Shown here piece after piece: positions 52,991 to 62,729 of a stretch of 64,000 bases of DNA (positions within the stretch are counted from its first letter, which is position 1; the number at the start of each line of letters is the position of its first letter). The position numbers were made by a program, and so were the translations under genes. This DNA is from Cacajao melanocephalus (lineage: Eukaryota; Chordata; Mammalia; Primates; Pitheciidae), in NCBI GenBank assembly GCA_963573385.1, contig CAUYLG010013879.1, forward strand, positions 1 to 64,000, written 5' to 3'. The notes under the pieces were generated by a model. That model saw only the letters and a list, made by a program, of their open reading frames with translations. It had not been told where the DNA came from and ran no database searches.

Positions 52991-53340
52991 TCCCTAGCAT
53001 TACCTAGATTGTAGTCCTAGATTATTGATGTGATTGATTGTTTCTAAGCTGTTGACTCTTACACTTAATATATAAAGGCCCAAATATGTACATACACTTT
53101 TGTACAAATATCGGATGCTTAAATTATGAAATTATTTTCTTCTTTAATGTAGAGATAATGTATTTATTTTACATTTTGATATTGTCCTAAAAATAGTATT
53201 TTAGAAGGTATGAAAACTGCAGTGGAAGACATTTTATAAGGCTAATGGTAGTTTTCTCTATTTTTCTTTAAGACTATAAAAGAAAGTCAGTAGTATGATA
53301 AAGTTTGATAATGTCACCAATTTAAAAACAAAGGGCCAGG

Positions 53341-53472
53341 CTCATTCCTATCAATAGATGAAACAAAGTTTGAAATATTCAAGTCTTCTAGCAAAACAAG
53401 AAAAGGAAGTGGTGAGAAAAGGCTTGTGATTTTATTTAATAATTATTTCAAAATCAAAGTCATTAGAACAAG
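53341..53472 (+). repeat. Diverged local repeat pair, copy A
   Basis: CTCATTCCTATCAATAGAT ... TTAGAACAAGC, matching 54933-55071 with gaps, in the same order and orientation. Confidence 0.75.
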
Positions 53473-53689
53473 CCTAGCTTTAACTGAATGCCAGAGATTA
53501 CGATTCAATGTGAAATTGTTAGGATAAGCCTGTATTTCCCTTTTTCTCCTTTGATACAGTTTAGCGAGAGCTTAATCATCACTTGGTCAGTGATAAGCAG
53601 GCATCTTGATATTTTGCCCATACCAGACTTTGAGTAGCTACAGAAAGCATGCATTTTGGACTTTGCTTCAACTATTGGTCATCCTATAA

Positions 53690-53960
53690 CTATATTAGCA
53701 CACAAACAAAAATTCTATACTCATGACACATTATTTGTTAGATCAAGAACTCTGGAAACAAATGTCACTGAGTAAAACAATTATGGTATTGCCATTCCAA
53801 CATATTACAAACTTAATGTAACCTTTAAAAAGAATGAGTCACCTCTCTATGTATTATAGAAAATGATCTGCAAGACACATAAAGTAAAAAAACCGAGGTG
53901 CAGGGAAGTGTGTAGAGTATACTAACATTTAATATAAAATACCTGGTGAAATTTTCCCAG
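53690..53960 (+). repeat. Old L1 fragment
   Basis: AAGAATGAGTCACCTCTCTA, GAAAATGATCTGCAAGACAC, GGTGCAGGGAAGTGTGTAGA: old L1 3' ORF2 text. Confidence 0.7.
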
Positions 53961-54059
53961 GTGCCTGTATTTTCCATTAAAATGCATTGTTTAAAAGTCA
54001 CACAGCAACAACAACAACATTTTAAACAATCATTACACAAATTGTTCTAGATTCCTTAA

Positions 54060-54932
54060 ATAATCCTCTTGAATTTGCATTTTATCAGATTCCCATCTTC
54101 TAGCCTCCATTACTAGCTAATAAAATAGCTACGATTTTCTTGATATTTTCCACCTTCATAAATATGAAGAATTCTTTTTAATGAAAACCTTTTCCTAACT
54201 TCTCAGCTGGAATGGAAGAAGAGGCATCCCTCTTTGGTTGGTTTTGTGTTCCTCTACACATCTCCCACCTGGAGATGAGAAGCAAGAAGGGCTCTCACTA
54301 GGGTCCATGTACTGAGGTCCCTTCCTGTAGAATGGAAGGGATCCAATAACTAGAGCCCTTTAAAAGTTTGCTTCTTTCCCCACTTGAGCAGAGGGCTCTT
54401 CTTTCTTCTTTTTGAAGAAAAAGTTTCCTGTTTCCTTTCCTCTATTGTGCTTTAATGGAGATGGCAGGCCTTAGAATTGGCCTTCCTGGCACTTCAGAAA
54501 ACAAGCACATGTAGAAAAAGAAAGTTTCTCCTGGGTGAGGAAGCTGAGACTTCCAGACAAAAGGAATGTAACAGCAGACATCCTGCCAGTTCCTCTCTCA
54601 GTGAAGAACCAACCAAAGCTTGTGCCCCATTGGTTGAGCCCCTTGAAATTGAACCACTTCCAGGAACACAAAAACAACAAACAGTCTAGGACATCTGCAT
54701 TATTTAAGGAAATATTTGCACAATTGATCAGTCACTGCTATCCGTTGCTTGCCCGAAACACAGCATTTTGTGGTTTGGGCACAGACTTTAGAACACTACA
54801 GGAAAAGTATAAATCGGGAAGTTTGCTTTCCCTTTTCCTCAGCATAAACAATGTGAAATCCAGCAAGTAAAAACGCAAAGATAATTTAGATTTCATTCCT
54901 GTGGGTTTTCTTTTAAACACTGTATCCCTATC
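54060..54932. other. Non-genic stretch downstream of DKK1
   Basis: No repeat recognised. Overlapping open frames at 54477-54870 on both strands show no domain. It is less AT-rich than its surroundings. Confidence 0.45.
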
Positions 54933-55071
54933 CTCATTCCAATCAATAGATTTTAGGTTAAACAATACTTGAAATATTAAACTCACCTAGCAAGAGCAAA
55001 AAAGAGTGGAATGAGGAAGGATTTGTATTTTTAATTAATAATTATTTTAAAACCAAAGTAATTAGAACAAG
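54933..55071 (+). repeat. Diverged local repeat pair, copy B
   Basis: CTCATTCCAATCAATAGAT ... TTAGAACAAGT; partner of 53341-53472. Confidence 0.75.
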
Positions 55072-55540
55072 TGTCCTTTGCATGTAGTAGTACTTAAAAT
55101 ACTGCAAATTAATTTGTTTGTTATAAAATCTGCATGTATTTGTTAACCATATTTATGGGCACGCATCCTGTTCCCAACAACCACCAAGTGCTTTGGGGTA
55201 TTATTGTTGTGGATGATTTTCTTCCTTTTCCAAAAATATTGACCATTTAGGTAGGTATTATTAATCTATTGGAAACTATTTTTGAAAGTAGTAATGTAAG
55301 ATTCACTCTCATTCTACCATGATCATTTGAGTTTATCAATGCAGATTACATCTTTCTTTAAAGTTATTCTAGAACTGATCAATATTGTCTTATATTTAGA
55401 CACTGTCTTTTCTCTAATTATCTTTAAACACGTCACACTTCTGTTCCCATAGAACACACACACATGTACACACACACCCCTCTAAGATCACAATCCCAAA
55501 ATATATGTCTACTTATAACATTTCATATTACATGTTAAAT

Positions 55541-55546
55541 TTTATT
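55541..55546 (-). terminator. DKK1: DKK1 poly(A) signal AATAAA
   Basis: TTTATT on the plus strand, which is AATAAA in the gene direction, followed by an AT-rich stretch. It sits where the human poly(A) signal is expected. Confidence 0.8.
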
Positions 55547-55737
55547 TCAAAAACTATCACAATCTAAAGAGAAATATAATTTAAGCATTAAGATAGTACA
55601 TTTCAGAAAATAAGCTAGTATTTTCTTCTTAAATTTTAGATACCTATCGTTTGTCATTCCAAGAGATCCTTGCATTCTAGACTCTAGAATTAAAAGGGGG
55701 AAAAGGTTATGCTTTTAAGAACTATAAGCTGAAATGA

Positions 55738-55743
55738 TTTATT
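55738..55743 (-). terminator. DKK1: Possible upstream alternative poly(A) signal AATAAA
   Basis: A second AATAAA in the DKK1 direction, about 370 nt after the stop codon. The human sequence as I recall it has a non-consensus hexamer here. Use is unproven. Confidence 0.35.
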
Positions 55744-56107
55744 TCAATTCAATATAGAATATTTGTCAGTCAAGATATCAATCGATGTGTACAAAAATTT
55801 ACATAACAAGAGGAATTTACATAACAAAAGGTGCAGTGCAGCACCTTTAGAAAAATAATTAAAAGTTTTGTTGCATTTACAGGTAAGTGCCACACTGAGA
55901 ATTTACAATACAGTAATTTACTGCAATCACAGGGGAGTTCCATAAAGAAACAAAGCTCTTACACTCCAGGTTTTTGAAAGGTGTTATTGGAATGCTTAAC
56001 TGAAACCACAGAACTTGTATATCCTTAGGATTGAGTTGATGAAGGTCATGAAAGGTTTTCATATCATCTATTATATAAAAGGAGTCCACTGCATTTGGAT
56101 AGCTGGT

Positions 56108-56361
56108 TTAGTGTCTCTGACAAGTGTGAAGCCTAGAAGAATTACTGGCTTGATGGTGATCTTTCTGATTCCGGCAAGACAGACCTTCTCCACAGTAACA
56201 GCGTTGGAATATTTCCAGCCCATGGGAGCCTTTTCGCCTGTGCTTGGTACACACTTGACCTTCTTTGAGGACAGGTTTACAGATCTTGGACCAGAAGTGT
56301 CTAGCACAACACAATCCTGTGGCGCAGTCTGACGACCGGAGACAGACAGAACCTTCTTGTC
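56108..56361 (-). other. DKK1: DKK1 exon 4, coding part
   Basis: 254 nt including the TAA stop at 56110-56108. The acceptor TGCGTAG|GACAAG has AG at 56363-56362. It encodes the whole C-terminal cysteine-rich domain that contacts LRP5/6 and Kremen. Intron 3 is 118 bp. Confidence 0.97.
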
Positions 56362-58470
56362 CTACGCAGGAGAAGACAGCAGAAAAAAAGTACACAGGTA
56401 CTGGTAAACCTGCATCGTTTCACTAAAATAATTCAAAAGACACTTCTGATGTGCTAAAAATGAGTCTTAACATCCTTACCTTTGGTGTGATACATTTTTG
56501 AAGACAATGTAGTTCTTCTAGAATACCCATCCAAAGTGCTATGATCATTACCAAAGCTTTCAGTGATGGTTTCCTCAATTTCCCCTCGGAAATGAGTTTG
56601 CTCAGAAGACACACATATTCCTAAGGAAGCAGGAAATAGTGATTAACTTCAGGGTTGTAATGCGTTACTGCTAACAGCTGTGACAGTGGCAGTCTGCTAT
56701 GCCAGCACCAACTTGAGATACTTCATTGCAGTGACATCATTTTAAAGACAAGCCAAACTTCCTCTCTACTGTTAACGCAAAACTCTCCAGATGGACAGAA
56801 GCACCAGTGTGTACACTGTATACAGTCAGTCACATGTTACATACCTAGTATAGCCGTTTAAAATACTTGCCCACCAACCGTGGTAGGGGCAAGTGAGATT
56901 TATGCCCATTATAATATTACCCTTGGGTTAAGAAATAGAAAATCAGTCACTTAAAAAAGTGTTCTTAAAAATAACTTCTCTCCCCCTGGTGCAACGTGGG
57001 TCCTGCCAGACTAAGTTAAGCAAATGCAATTCCAGCTGCCTGGAACATTGCAATCTCACCCACCAGTTACTTTACTGTGTAATTTCTATATTACAGAGAT
57101 TCAGTTAGTTCATCCTGGAGTACTGCTGGGTCCTAAGGAGGGTCGTCGCCCTGTTAGCTTATTTCTGGAGACCTCTTTAGCTTTTTAAATCCACCTCTTT
57201 GAAAAATTAAAAGTTAGTGGATCTGTGGTTGGGGGAGGAGTACTTATATTAAGGCAGCAAAGGGTAGAGGGAGGGGGAAGGATGGAGAGGTCAGGTTGTG
57301 CGCGTATCAAGATCTCTCTTTAAAACGGCCAATGCTGATAAATCACTGTTCTCTGGCTGACAACAGTTTCAGCAAGGATCAGAAGGAGAGGCCAGTCTGG
57401 CAGAGCTGTGAGAGTCAGAGTAAGAAAAATGAAAAGGGCAGCTGAACGCCAAAGCTGGTTTCTTTGGTCTCTCTGTATGATCCCGCCATCCTCCCCATCA
57501 TCCCCCTTCTCAATTGACCTCAAGGTTCTCCCCAGACACATTTTTATGGAAGCGTCCACTACGAGGTAAGCCGTTGTGTTGAATCACTGAGGGACTCAGA
57601 GGAAGATAAGGACCTTAAAGACCTCTGAACTTCCCTCTCCTTTCCGATCAAACACTTGCAATGAAGACACTTCAGCGGAATCCTGCCTGCCGTACACCCA
57701 TTTGCAGGTGGAGCCTCAGTGTTCTCAGGGCGGAGATTCCCCGCCTCCCCCCCCACCCCCCATTGATAGACGCTCAAAGGCTGGACAGTTTTCGTGTGAA
57801 AGGGAGCTTTCAGAACTCACCATTTTTGCAGAAATTCCCGGGGCAGCACATAGCGTGACGCATGCAGCGTTTTCGGCGCTTCCTGCAGGCGAGACAGACT
57901 TGCACGCCCGCGTCGCCTCCGCGGGTGGGACTAGCGCAGTACTCATCGGTGGCGCACTCCTCGTCCTCTGCGCAAGGGTACGGCTGTGGGAGGGGTTCGG
58001 GGAGAGGGTGAGGCATCCGACGTCCAGGTACCCGCACTCTTGGACCCGGGCGCTGATCACAGTCCCTATCTGTCCCCGTCTCCAGGACCTGTTACCACCC
58101 ACCGCTCCCAAATGCGGTGTTGCCAAATGCTCGCTGAAACGCACGCACTCAGCACGTTCTACTCCCTCCTCTCCAGATACGACCCTTTCAAGGTCACAGC
58201 ATCCCCGGATTCCCCGACGCCTCTCACCTGGTAGTTGTCAATGGTCTGGTACTTATTCCCGCCCGGGTACAGAATTCCGGGCGCGGCGCTGACTGCAGAG
58301 CCCGAGTGCCCCGCAGCGCCGCCCAGCGGTGGGGGCAGGTTCTTGATGGCGTTGGAATTGAGAACCGAGTTCAAGGTGGCGCTCACTCCCAGCAGAGGGT
58401 GGCCGCCGAGAGCCGCCGCTACCAGCGCGACCAAGACCCGGGCAGCTCCCGCTGCGCCCAGAGCCATCAT
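56108..58470 (-). CDS. DKK1: Dickkopf-1, secreted Wnt antagonist (4 exons)
   Basis: Coding join, read on the minus strand: 58470-58228, 57983-57821, 56620-56480, 56361-56108. This gives 801 nt, 266 residues plus stop, the length I know for human DKK1. The protein binds LRP5/6 and Kremen outside the cell and blocks canonical Wnt signalling. Visible parts: a hydrophobic signal peptide (about residues 1-31); the LRP6-binding NAIKN motif at 40-44; a first cysteine-rich domain with ten cysteines (85, 91, 97, 111, 114, 121, 127, 128, 133, 138); a Ser/Thr-rich linker; and a colipase-like second domain with ten cysteines (189-263). Residues reported to matter for LRP or Kremen binding (R191, H204, K211, K226, R236) are all present, as is the N-glycosylation sequon at N256. 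No stop or frameshift was seen. Compared with remembered human sequence, changes include V110, F132, E142, T144, T197 and N247. The start is the first of two adjacent ATGs, as in human. Confidence 0.98.
56480..56620 (-). other. DKK1: DKK1 exon 3
   Basis: 141 nt. The acceptor TTCCTTAG|GAATATG has AG at 56622-56621. The donor CAAAG|GTAAGG has GT at 56479-56478. It completes codon 136, adds the last cysteine (138) of the first domain and encodes the acidic and Ser/Thr-rich linker. Codon 183 is split at its end. Intron 2 is 1200 bp. Confidence 0.96.
57741..57765 (-). promoter_or_regulatory. G-quadruplex-forming run in DKK1 intron 2
   Basis: In the gene direction, runs of six, eight, two and four Gs lie about 55 nt after the exon 2 donor. 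The sequence is seen directly; folding and any effect on splicing are inferred. Confidence 0.5.
57821..57983 (-). other. DKK1: DKK1 exon 2
   Basis: 163 nt. The acceptor CCCACAG|CCGTACCC has AG at 57985-57984. The donor AAATG|GTGAGTT has GT at 57820-57819 and splits codon 136 after its first base. It encodes almost all of the first cysteine-rich domain, including the basic CRKRRKRC stretch. Intron 1 is 244 bp. Confidence 0.97.
58228..58470 (-). other. DKK1: DKK1 exon 1, coding part
   Basis: 243 nt, codons 1-81, phase 0 at the end. The donor reads CAG|GTGAGAGG with GT at 58227-58226. It encodes the signal peptide and the N-terminal region up to DNYQ. The alanine- and glycine-rich start is in a CpG-rich stretch. 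Confidence 0.97.
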
Positions 58471-58625
58471 CTCAGAAGGACTCAAGAGGGAGAAAGAAGG
58501 AGAAAATGACTGTCACTTTGCAAGCCTGGGTCCCCGCGAAACCGTGTCGGTGCGGCTGCACAGTCAGGGTTCCAGGATCCCCCTGCGGTCCCAGAGTCCC
58601 GACTGCAGGGAGCACAGAGCTCTGA
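58471..58625 (-). other. DKK1: DKK1 5' UTR (approximate)
   Basis: About 155 nt between the expected start site, roughly 30 nt after the TATA box, and the first ATG. It resembles the start of the human mRNA. The exact transcription start is inferred. Confidence 0.75.
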
Positions 58626-58649
58626 GCCGCCACCGCCGCCGAGGCTGCC

Positions 58650-58655
58650 TTTATA
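58650..58655 (-). promoter_or_regulatory. DKK1: DKK1 TATA box
   Basis: TATAAA in the gene direction within GCGGTATAAAGGCAG, about 180 nt before the start codon. GC-rich DNA flanks it on both sides. Confidence 0.9.
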
Positions 58656-58713
58656 CCGCGGGCCCGGAGCATTCCGGCCCCTTGGGAGGGAGACAACAAA
58701 GCCGGGGTGGGAT

Positions 58714-58720
58714 TTCAAAG
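58714..58720. promoter_or_regulatory. TCF/LEF-like motif (TTCAAAG)
   Basis: TTCAAAG about 90 bp upstream of the likely start site. DKK1 is an established Wnt/beta-catenin target; this particular site is only a motif match. Confidence 0.4.
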
Positions 58721-58768
58721 CGCTGGGAGGGGCTGGGAGGGGGTGTGTTTGTGTACATGAAGGGGGGG

Positions 58769-58777
58769 CCTTTGACA
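58769..58777. promoter_or_regulatory. TCF/LEF-like motif (CCTTTGACA)
   Basis: CCTTTGACA, the reverse of TGTCAAAGG, about 145 bp upstream of the likely start site. Motif match only. Confidence 0.45.
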
Positions 58778-59443
58778 CTCTTCACTCCCCCCGCTTGCTG
58801 GGTCGCTCGGCTGGCCAGGCTCACCTTCGGGGTGACAGCGACCAGCGAGCATTAGAGCAGACGACTTTAATAAATACAGGCGGCAGGAGGAACTCTGAGA
58901 ACAGGGGTGCCCTTGCCTGGCGGTAAGGGTTGGATTGTCCGGATCTGAAATACGTTTCAGAGCCGAGGGGTGACACGCTCTGCAAAAGCACTTTTCGCCC
59001 CTCTCGCTTACGCCAGTACTCGCTGACTGTGCACACAAGTCATATTCAGTATTAAATACAAACCGATCTGTAATTCAATGGCTCTAGCAAGACGCCTCTT
59101 TGCTCATTACTCATTAACCCTTTAAGAGTCGCGGCTTGCAGAACTGAGTTAGGTCCCTGGCTTTAAGGTCGTTCCGTTGCCCTCCTCCCCCCTCCCCCCG
59201 CCACTGCGAGAAAAATGTGCAAAGAGAAGGAGATTTGCACATCAAACGAGGGTAAGAAGGAAGAAGAGCTGACTCTCTTTTGATGGGAAGTTTAGAGAGG
59301 GAGGCGAGAGACTGCCGTTTAGAAATTAGATCAAGGGTGGAGGGGAGAGGGAAATGACCGTCCGATAATCAAACTATTTAATGTTGTTCTTTGAATCAGG
59401 GCAGTCGCGGCAGTAGATGAACTTGATTAGGCAGACGCATGAG

Positions 59444-59450
59444 ATCAAAG
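59444..59450. promoter_or_regulatory. TCF/LEF-like motif (ATCAAAG)
   Basis: ATCAAAG, a strong TCF/LEF core, about 820 bp upstream of the likely DKK1 start. Motif match only. Confidence 0.5.
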
Positions 59451-59717
59451 TGGCCGGGGCCAAAGCGGACGGGGTCCAACGTGCTGGGTCAGTCGCCTTT
59501 CTCGGGTTCTGCCTTCTCAGTGGTGGGCTAATGTGGGAAGATAAGAAACCCTTAGGGCTTAGAGCCTGACTTCCTCATTACTGTACCGTATTGCAACGCT
59601 TCCGAACGCAGTGTTTGCTCCCAAGTCCAACCTTGCACGGGACCAGGCAATACACCTTCTAGGGAGATAAGAAACCACCTTGAGGAGGAGAGCTGAAAGT
59701 GAATTAGACAGTGAATT

Positions 59718-59725
59718 TGACGTCA
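59718..59725. promoter_or_regulatory. Perfect CRE (TGACGTCA)
   Basis: The full palindromic CREB/ATF/AP-1-type site, about 1.1 kb upstream of the DKK1 start. The surrounding DNA is not a recognisable repeat. Confidence 0.45.
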
Positions 59726-60670
59726 TTGAAATTGGTGTGCAGATAGAATAAAGTTAGGCTGGTGTGTAAGAATGGCGTCATGCTTGTAAATGGGAAATGA
59801 TCTATTTAATTCAACAAAAACATCTTGGAAGCCTAGAGCGCTGGTATTGGGCTGCCCTCTGGGTTGCTGCCTTATTGTTTTAATTTTTTGGTGATATGGG
59901 TGGTGGGGAAAAGGGCACAGTGAATACGAATATTTATGAGACACAGTTCTCATTTTAGAGAATAAAGTTCTCTTTATTCCAATTACAGTAATAATAAAAG
60001 ATGTAGTAACAATAAAATTATAGTAAGAAATATTTAAAAATGTACATAATTCTTTAAAAAACAGGTTCATACTGTAAGTGTCAGAAAATAAGCAACTATT
60101 CCTCAGAAAGCTTTCAGTCTGTGAGTAGTTGGGAAAACACAATATACTTATATGGAGAAGGGGGTAAAAATTTTTCTAACATCGATATTTTGGCACATTC
60201 TCGGTCATGGGAAAGTAAGAAAAAGGAGCAGGAACTGCGACCAACACCTGTCAGGAAAGAGAGAGGGTTCTGGTGGTTGAGTCTTTCTTATAGCTGGGTG
60301 ACAGAGGAGTTGAATTTAGTTTCTTAAACTGAGTTTATTTAGTCCTGTAGGGAACCCTGCCTCCTATTTGATCTGGTATAAATATGATCATCATTAATGC
60401 AACAAGTTTAATATTTTGTATCATATTTTTAAATAGGTGAAATATGCTTATCAGTGTGGAATTGAACCTTGTAACTCAGGAACAGCATAATAATACATGT
60501 CTTCTTTATATTTTAAGTGCTGGATGCCAGGCATAGAATATTCCTCAACCTTTTCATCCATGAGGGAGACAGACAAATATACTCCAAAACACACCATGCT
60601 ATTCACCAACTATTTTTCCATCTCTGTTATTTGTGATTGCTGAATTTTCTAATTTTATATATTTTATATA

Positions 60671-60996
60671 TTTTTTTGAGACAGGCTCTCCTTCTGTTGC
60701 TCAGGCTGGAGCACAGTGGTACAATCACGGCTAACTGCAGTCTTGACCTCCCAGGCTCAAGGAATTCTTCCACTTCACCCCCTCATGCCCCCAACCCCGC
60801 CCCACAGTAGCTGGGACTACAGTTACATGTCACCACATCTGCCTAATTTTTAATTTTTTTTTTTTTTTTTTGTAGAAACAGGGTCTCACTATGTTGCCAG
60901 GCAGAGCTGGTCTTAAACTCTTGGGCACAAGCGATCCTCCCACCTTGGTCTCCCTAAATTGCTGGAATTACAGGCGTGAGCCACTGTGCACAGTCT
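60671..60996 (-). mobile_element. Alu (J-like)
   Basis: Reverse-strand, diverged Alu with a C-rich insertion in the middle (60776-60807) and a long internal poly-T (60857-60871) between the arms. Confidence 0.92.
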
Positions 60997-61010
60997 ACAG
61001 CTGTATTTTG
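60914..61010 (+). repeat. Local duplication, copy A (Alu end plus flank)
   Basis: 97 bp covering the last part of the Alu and 14 bp of flanking DNA. It matches 61798-61893 with six substitutions and one 1-bp gap by my count. Confidence 0.95.
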
Positions 61011-61797
61011 AATTCCCTCCTTTCCTCTTTTCTTTTTTCTCTTCTCCTTTTCTACCTTCTTTCCTTCTTTCTCTTGATTAAATCAAAAGAAGCAAATTTG
61101 TTGCTATATAATCTTACTCTGCTTAGGAAAATTCTGCATAAATATCATTCCTTATGGTGGGTGTTAACATTTTTGCTAGTGTCAATCTTGAATTTATAGC
61201 AGGATTCCTCTTTCCTGATGTTTTGTAAAAAATGTTGTGACTTTCTCATTGACTTTTAAAACAGTTTGGTCTTAATGTTCTTCATAATGTTAAAAGAACT
61301 TTTAGACTTGTTCCATGTTGACTCCCCTGAGAGCTGAATTTTCGGCACTCCTCAGTACAAACAGAAGGCAAGATTTGGCCGTGATTATGTTTATTTGAGC
61401 AGTGGAGATGGCCAGTCCAGATAAGTCAGGCTCCGTGGTAGCTTCCTAATCAAATTCAGAAGACGTGTTTTATTGGAGCAGGACATTAAAAGCTAAAGCT
61501 GAGTCCGGAACCCAGAAACATTTAACTAAAACCCAGTGAAGATGGTGCCTAAAACAGGTAGGTATCTGCCTGCATCTTTTCTGAGGTCCTGACGCTCAGA
61601 AAGGGCTGCGGTGTGTGGGTATAGGGAGCGCAATAGCCCCTTTGAGTCCTGTAAAGGATTTAACATCTCCAACCTTAAGAATAGGCCAGTGTCTGCAGAA
61701 AGCAGGATGTAGGTCCCATGAAACAGTCTCCACATACAGAAACACAGTTTTCCTCCATGTCACTGGGTTCCTATCACCACCTCCTTATAAGAGGTAA
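61011..61797. other. Non-genic stretch
   Basis: A pyrimidine-rich run at 61015-61075, then no recognised gene or repeat. Confidence 0.5.
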
Positions 61798-61893
61798 TAA
61801 ACTCTTGGGCACAAGAGATCCTCCCACCTTGGTCTCCTAAACTGCTGGGATTACAGGCGTGAGCCACTGCGCCCAGTCTACTGCTGTATTTTG
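61798..61893 (+). repeat. Local duplication, copy B
   Basis: Copy of 60914-61010. Because it includes the non-Alu flank (TCTACTGCTGTATTTTG), it is not an independent Alu insertion. Confidence 0.95.
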
Positions 61894-61959
61894 TAGCTCT
61901 TCTCCCAGAGTATGGCCAAGAAAGGCGTCATGCCAAGGGGTCAGGAGACTGGGGATGGA

Positions 61960-62060
61960 ACTCTGTACAGTGGGTGCCAGCCGTCATCTGGCTTCTAAAT
62001 ATGGGAAAGCCATTTAACTTGTGGTATGGTGCTGGCTCTTCTTCGTAAAATGGGATGCAG
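61960..62060 (+). repeat. MIR-like fragment
   Basis: CATCTGGCTTCTAAATATGG and CTTCTTCGTAAAATGGGATG resemble the MIR core. Confidence 0.5.
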
Positions 62061-62317
62061 GGGAGATGGAGAGGTTCCTTTTCGCTACAAAAGCTCCTCT
62101 TTCTCTGTTTTCTTTTTCTTTCAACACTGCCAAGGGAAGACCTTTTGTACTCCGGTTAAATAACAACATCCTGCAAGGAGTCTGTTCTTTTATGCAGCCT
62201 AAAGATCAAGTAATAATCACTGACATTGATATTGAGTATTCGATTTTGAAGACTGGCATGTAAGTATTAAGTGCCTGGAAATAGGGTGAATTACTTGAAC
62301 CAGGCGACTTTCTAAAA

Positions 62318-62409
62318 AGTGTGTGTGTGTGTCTGTGTGTAGAGAGGTGTGTGTATGTGTAGAGAGGTGTATGTATGTGTAGAGAGGTGTGTGCGCGTGT
62401 GTGTGTAGA
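62318..62409. repeat. TG-rich minisatellite
   Basis: Three or more units of about 20 bp, TGTGTAGAGAGGTGTGTGTA, inside a TG run. Confidence 0.93.
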
Positions 62410-62729
62410 ACGATTGTTTTTCCCATCACAAAATCGATTGTACTATTTAAAGCTGATTTTTTTCAGCTATCACTAATTCTCACACTAGTGAATTGCAAAG
62501 GATCTTAGGTGAAAAGTAGAAAGCAGGACTTTGAAAACACTTGTATTGATACGCAGTCTTAAGAAATGCTACAGAGTGGAAGACGTAGGCTATGAAATAG
62601 AACTAATTAAATTCTGGCGGGGAAGAGGAGGAGGAGGAATGTATAATTAATTCGTGCAAGGATTTTTCATCACCCTTAAATTACAAAAATAAAATAATTT
62701 TCAGAGGAGTCTAGGAGTCCATGGGGGAA

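Larger units (their letters stand above)
55520..56107 (-). other. DKK1: DKK1 3' UTR
   Basis: Sequence after the stop closely follows the human 3' UTR as I remember it, about 590 nt to the expected cleavage region. The exact end is not visible; I placed it about 20 nt past the AATAAA at 55546-55541. Confidence 0.8.
57860..58800 (-). promoter_or_regulatory. DKK1: CpG-rich promoter and exon 1-2 region of DKK1
   Basis: The GC and CpG content rises sharply over exon 2, intron 1, exon 1 and the proximal promoter, against an AT-rich background. This fits a CpG-island promoter that also has a TATA box. Confidence 0.8.
59040..60660. other. DKK1 upstream region
   Basis: Repeat-poor DNA upstream of DKK1. 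It holds a pyrimidine/G-rich tract at 59181-59203, a TCF-like motif and a CRE, and becomes AT-rich after about 59900. No gene seen. Confidence 0.55.

Noticed and set aside
54477..54870. Overlapping frames downstream of DKK1
   Set aside because: Open on both strands with no recognisable domain.
57702..58292. 196-codon plus-strand open frame
   Set aside because: It is the antisense shadow of DKK1 exons 1-2 in GC-rich DNA.
58470..58485. Five-codon upstream extension of DKK1 starting at TTG
   Set aside because: There is no ATG, and the family starts at the adjacent double ATG at 58470.
58235..58855. 206-codon plus-strand open frame
   Set aside because: Antisense of DKK1 exon 1 and promoter; open because of high GC.
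61798..61893. Short Alu insertion
   Set aside because: It includes non-Alu flank copied from 60997-61010, so it is a local duplication.
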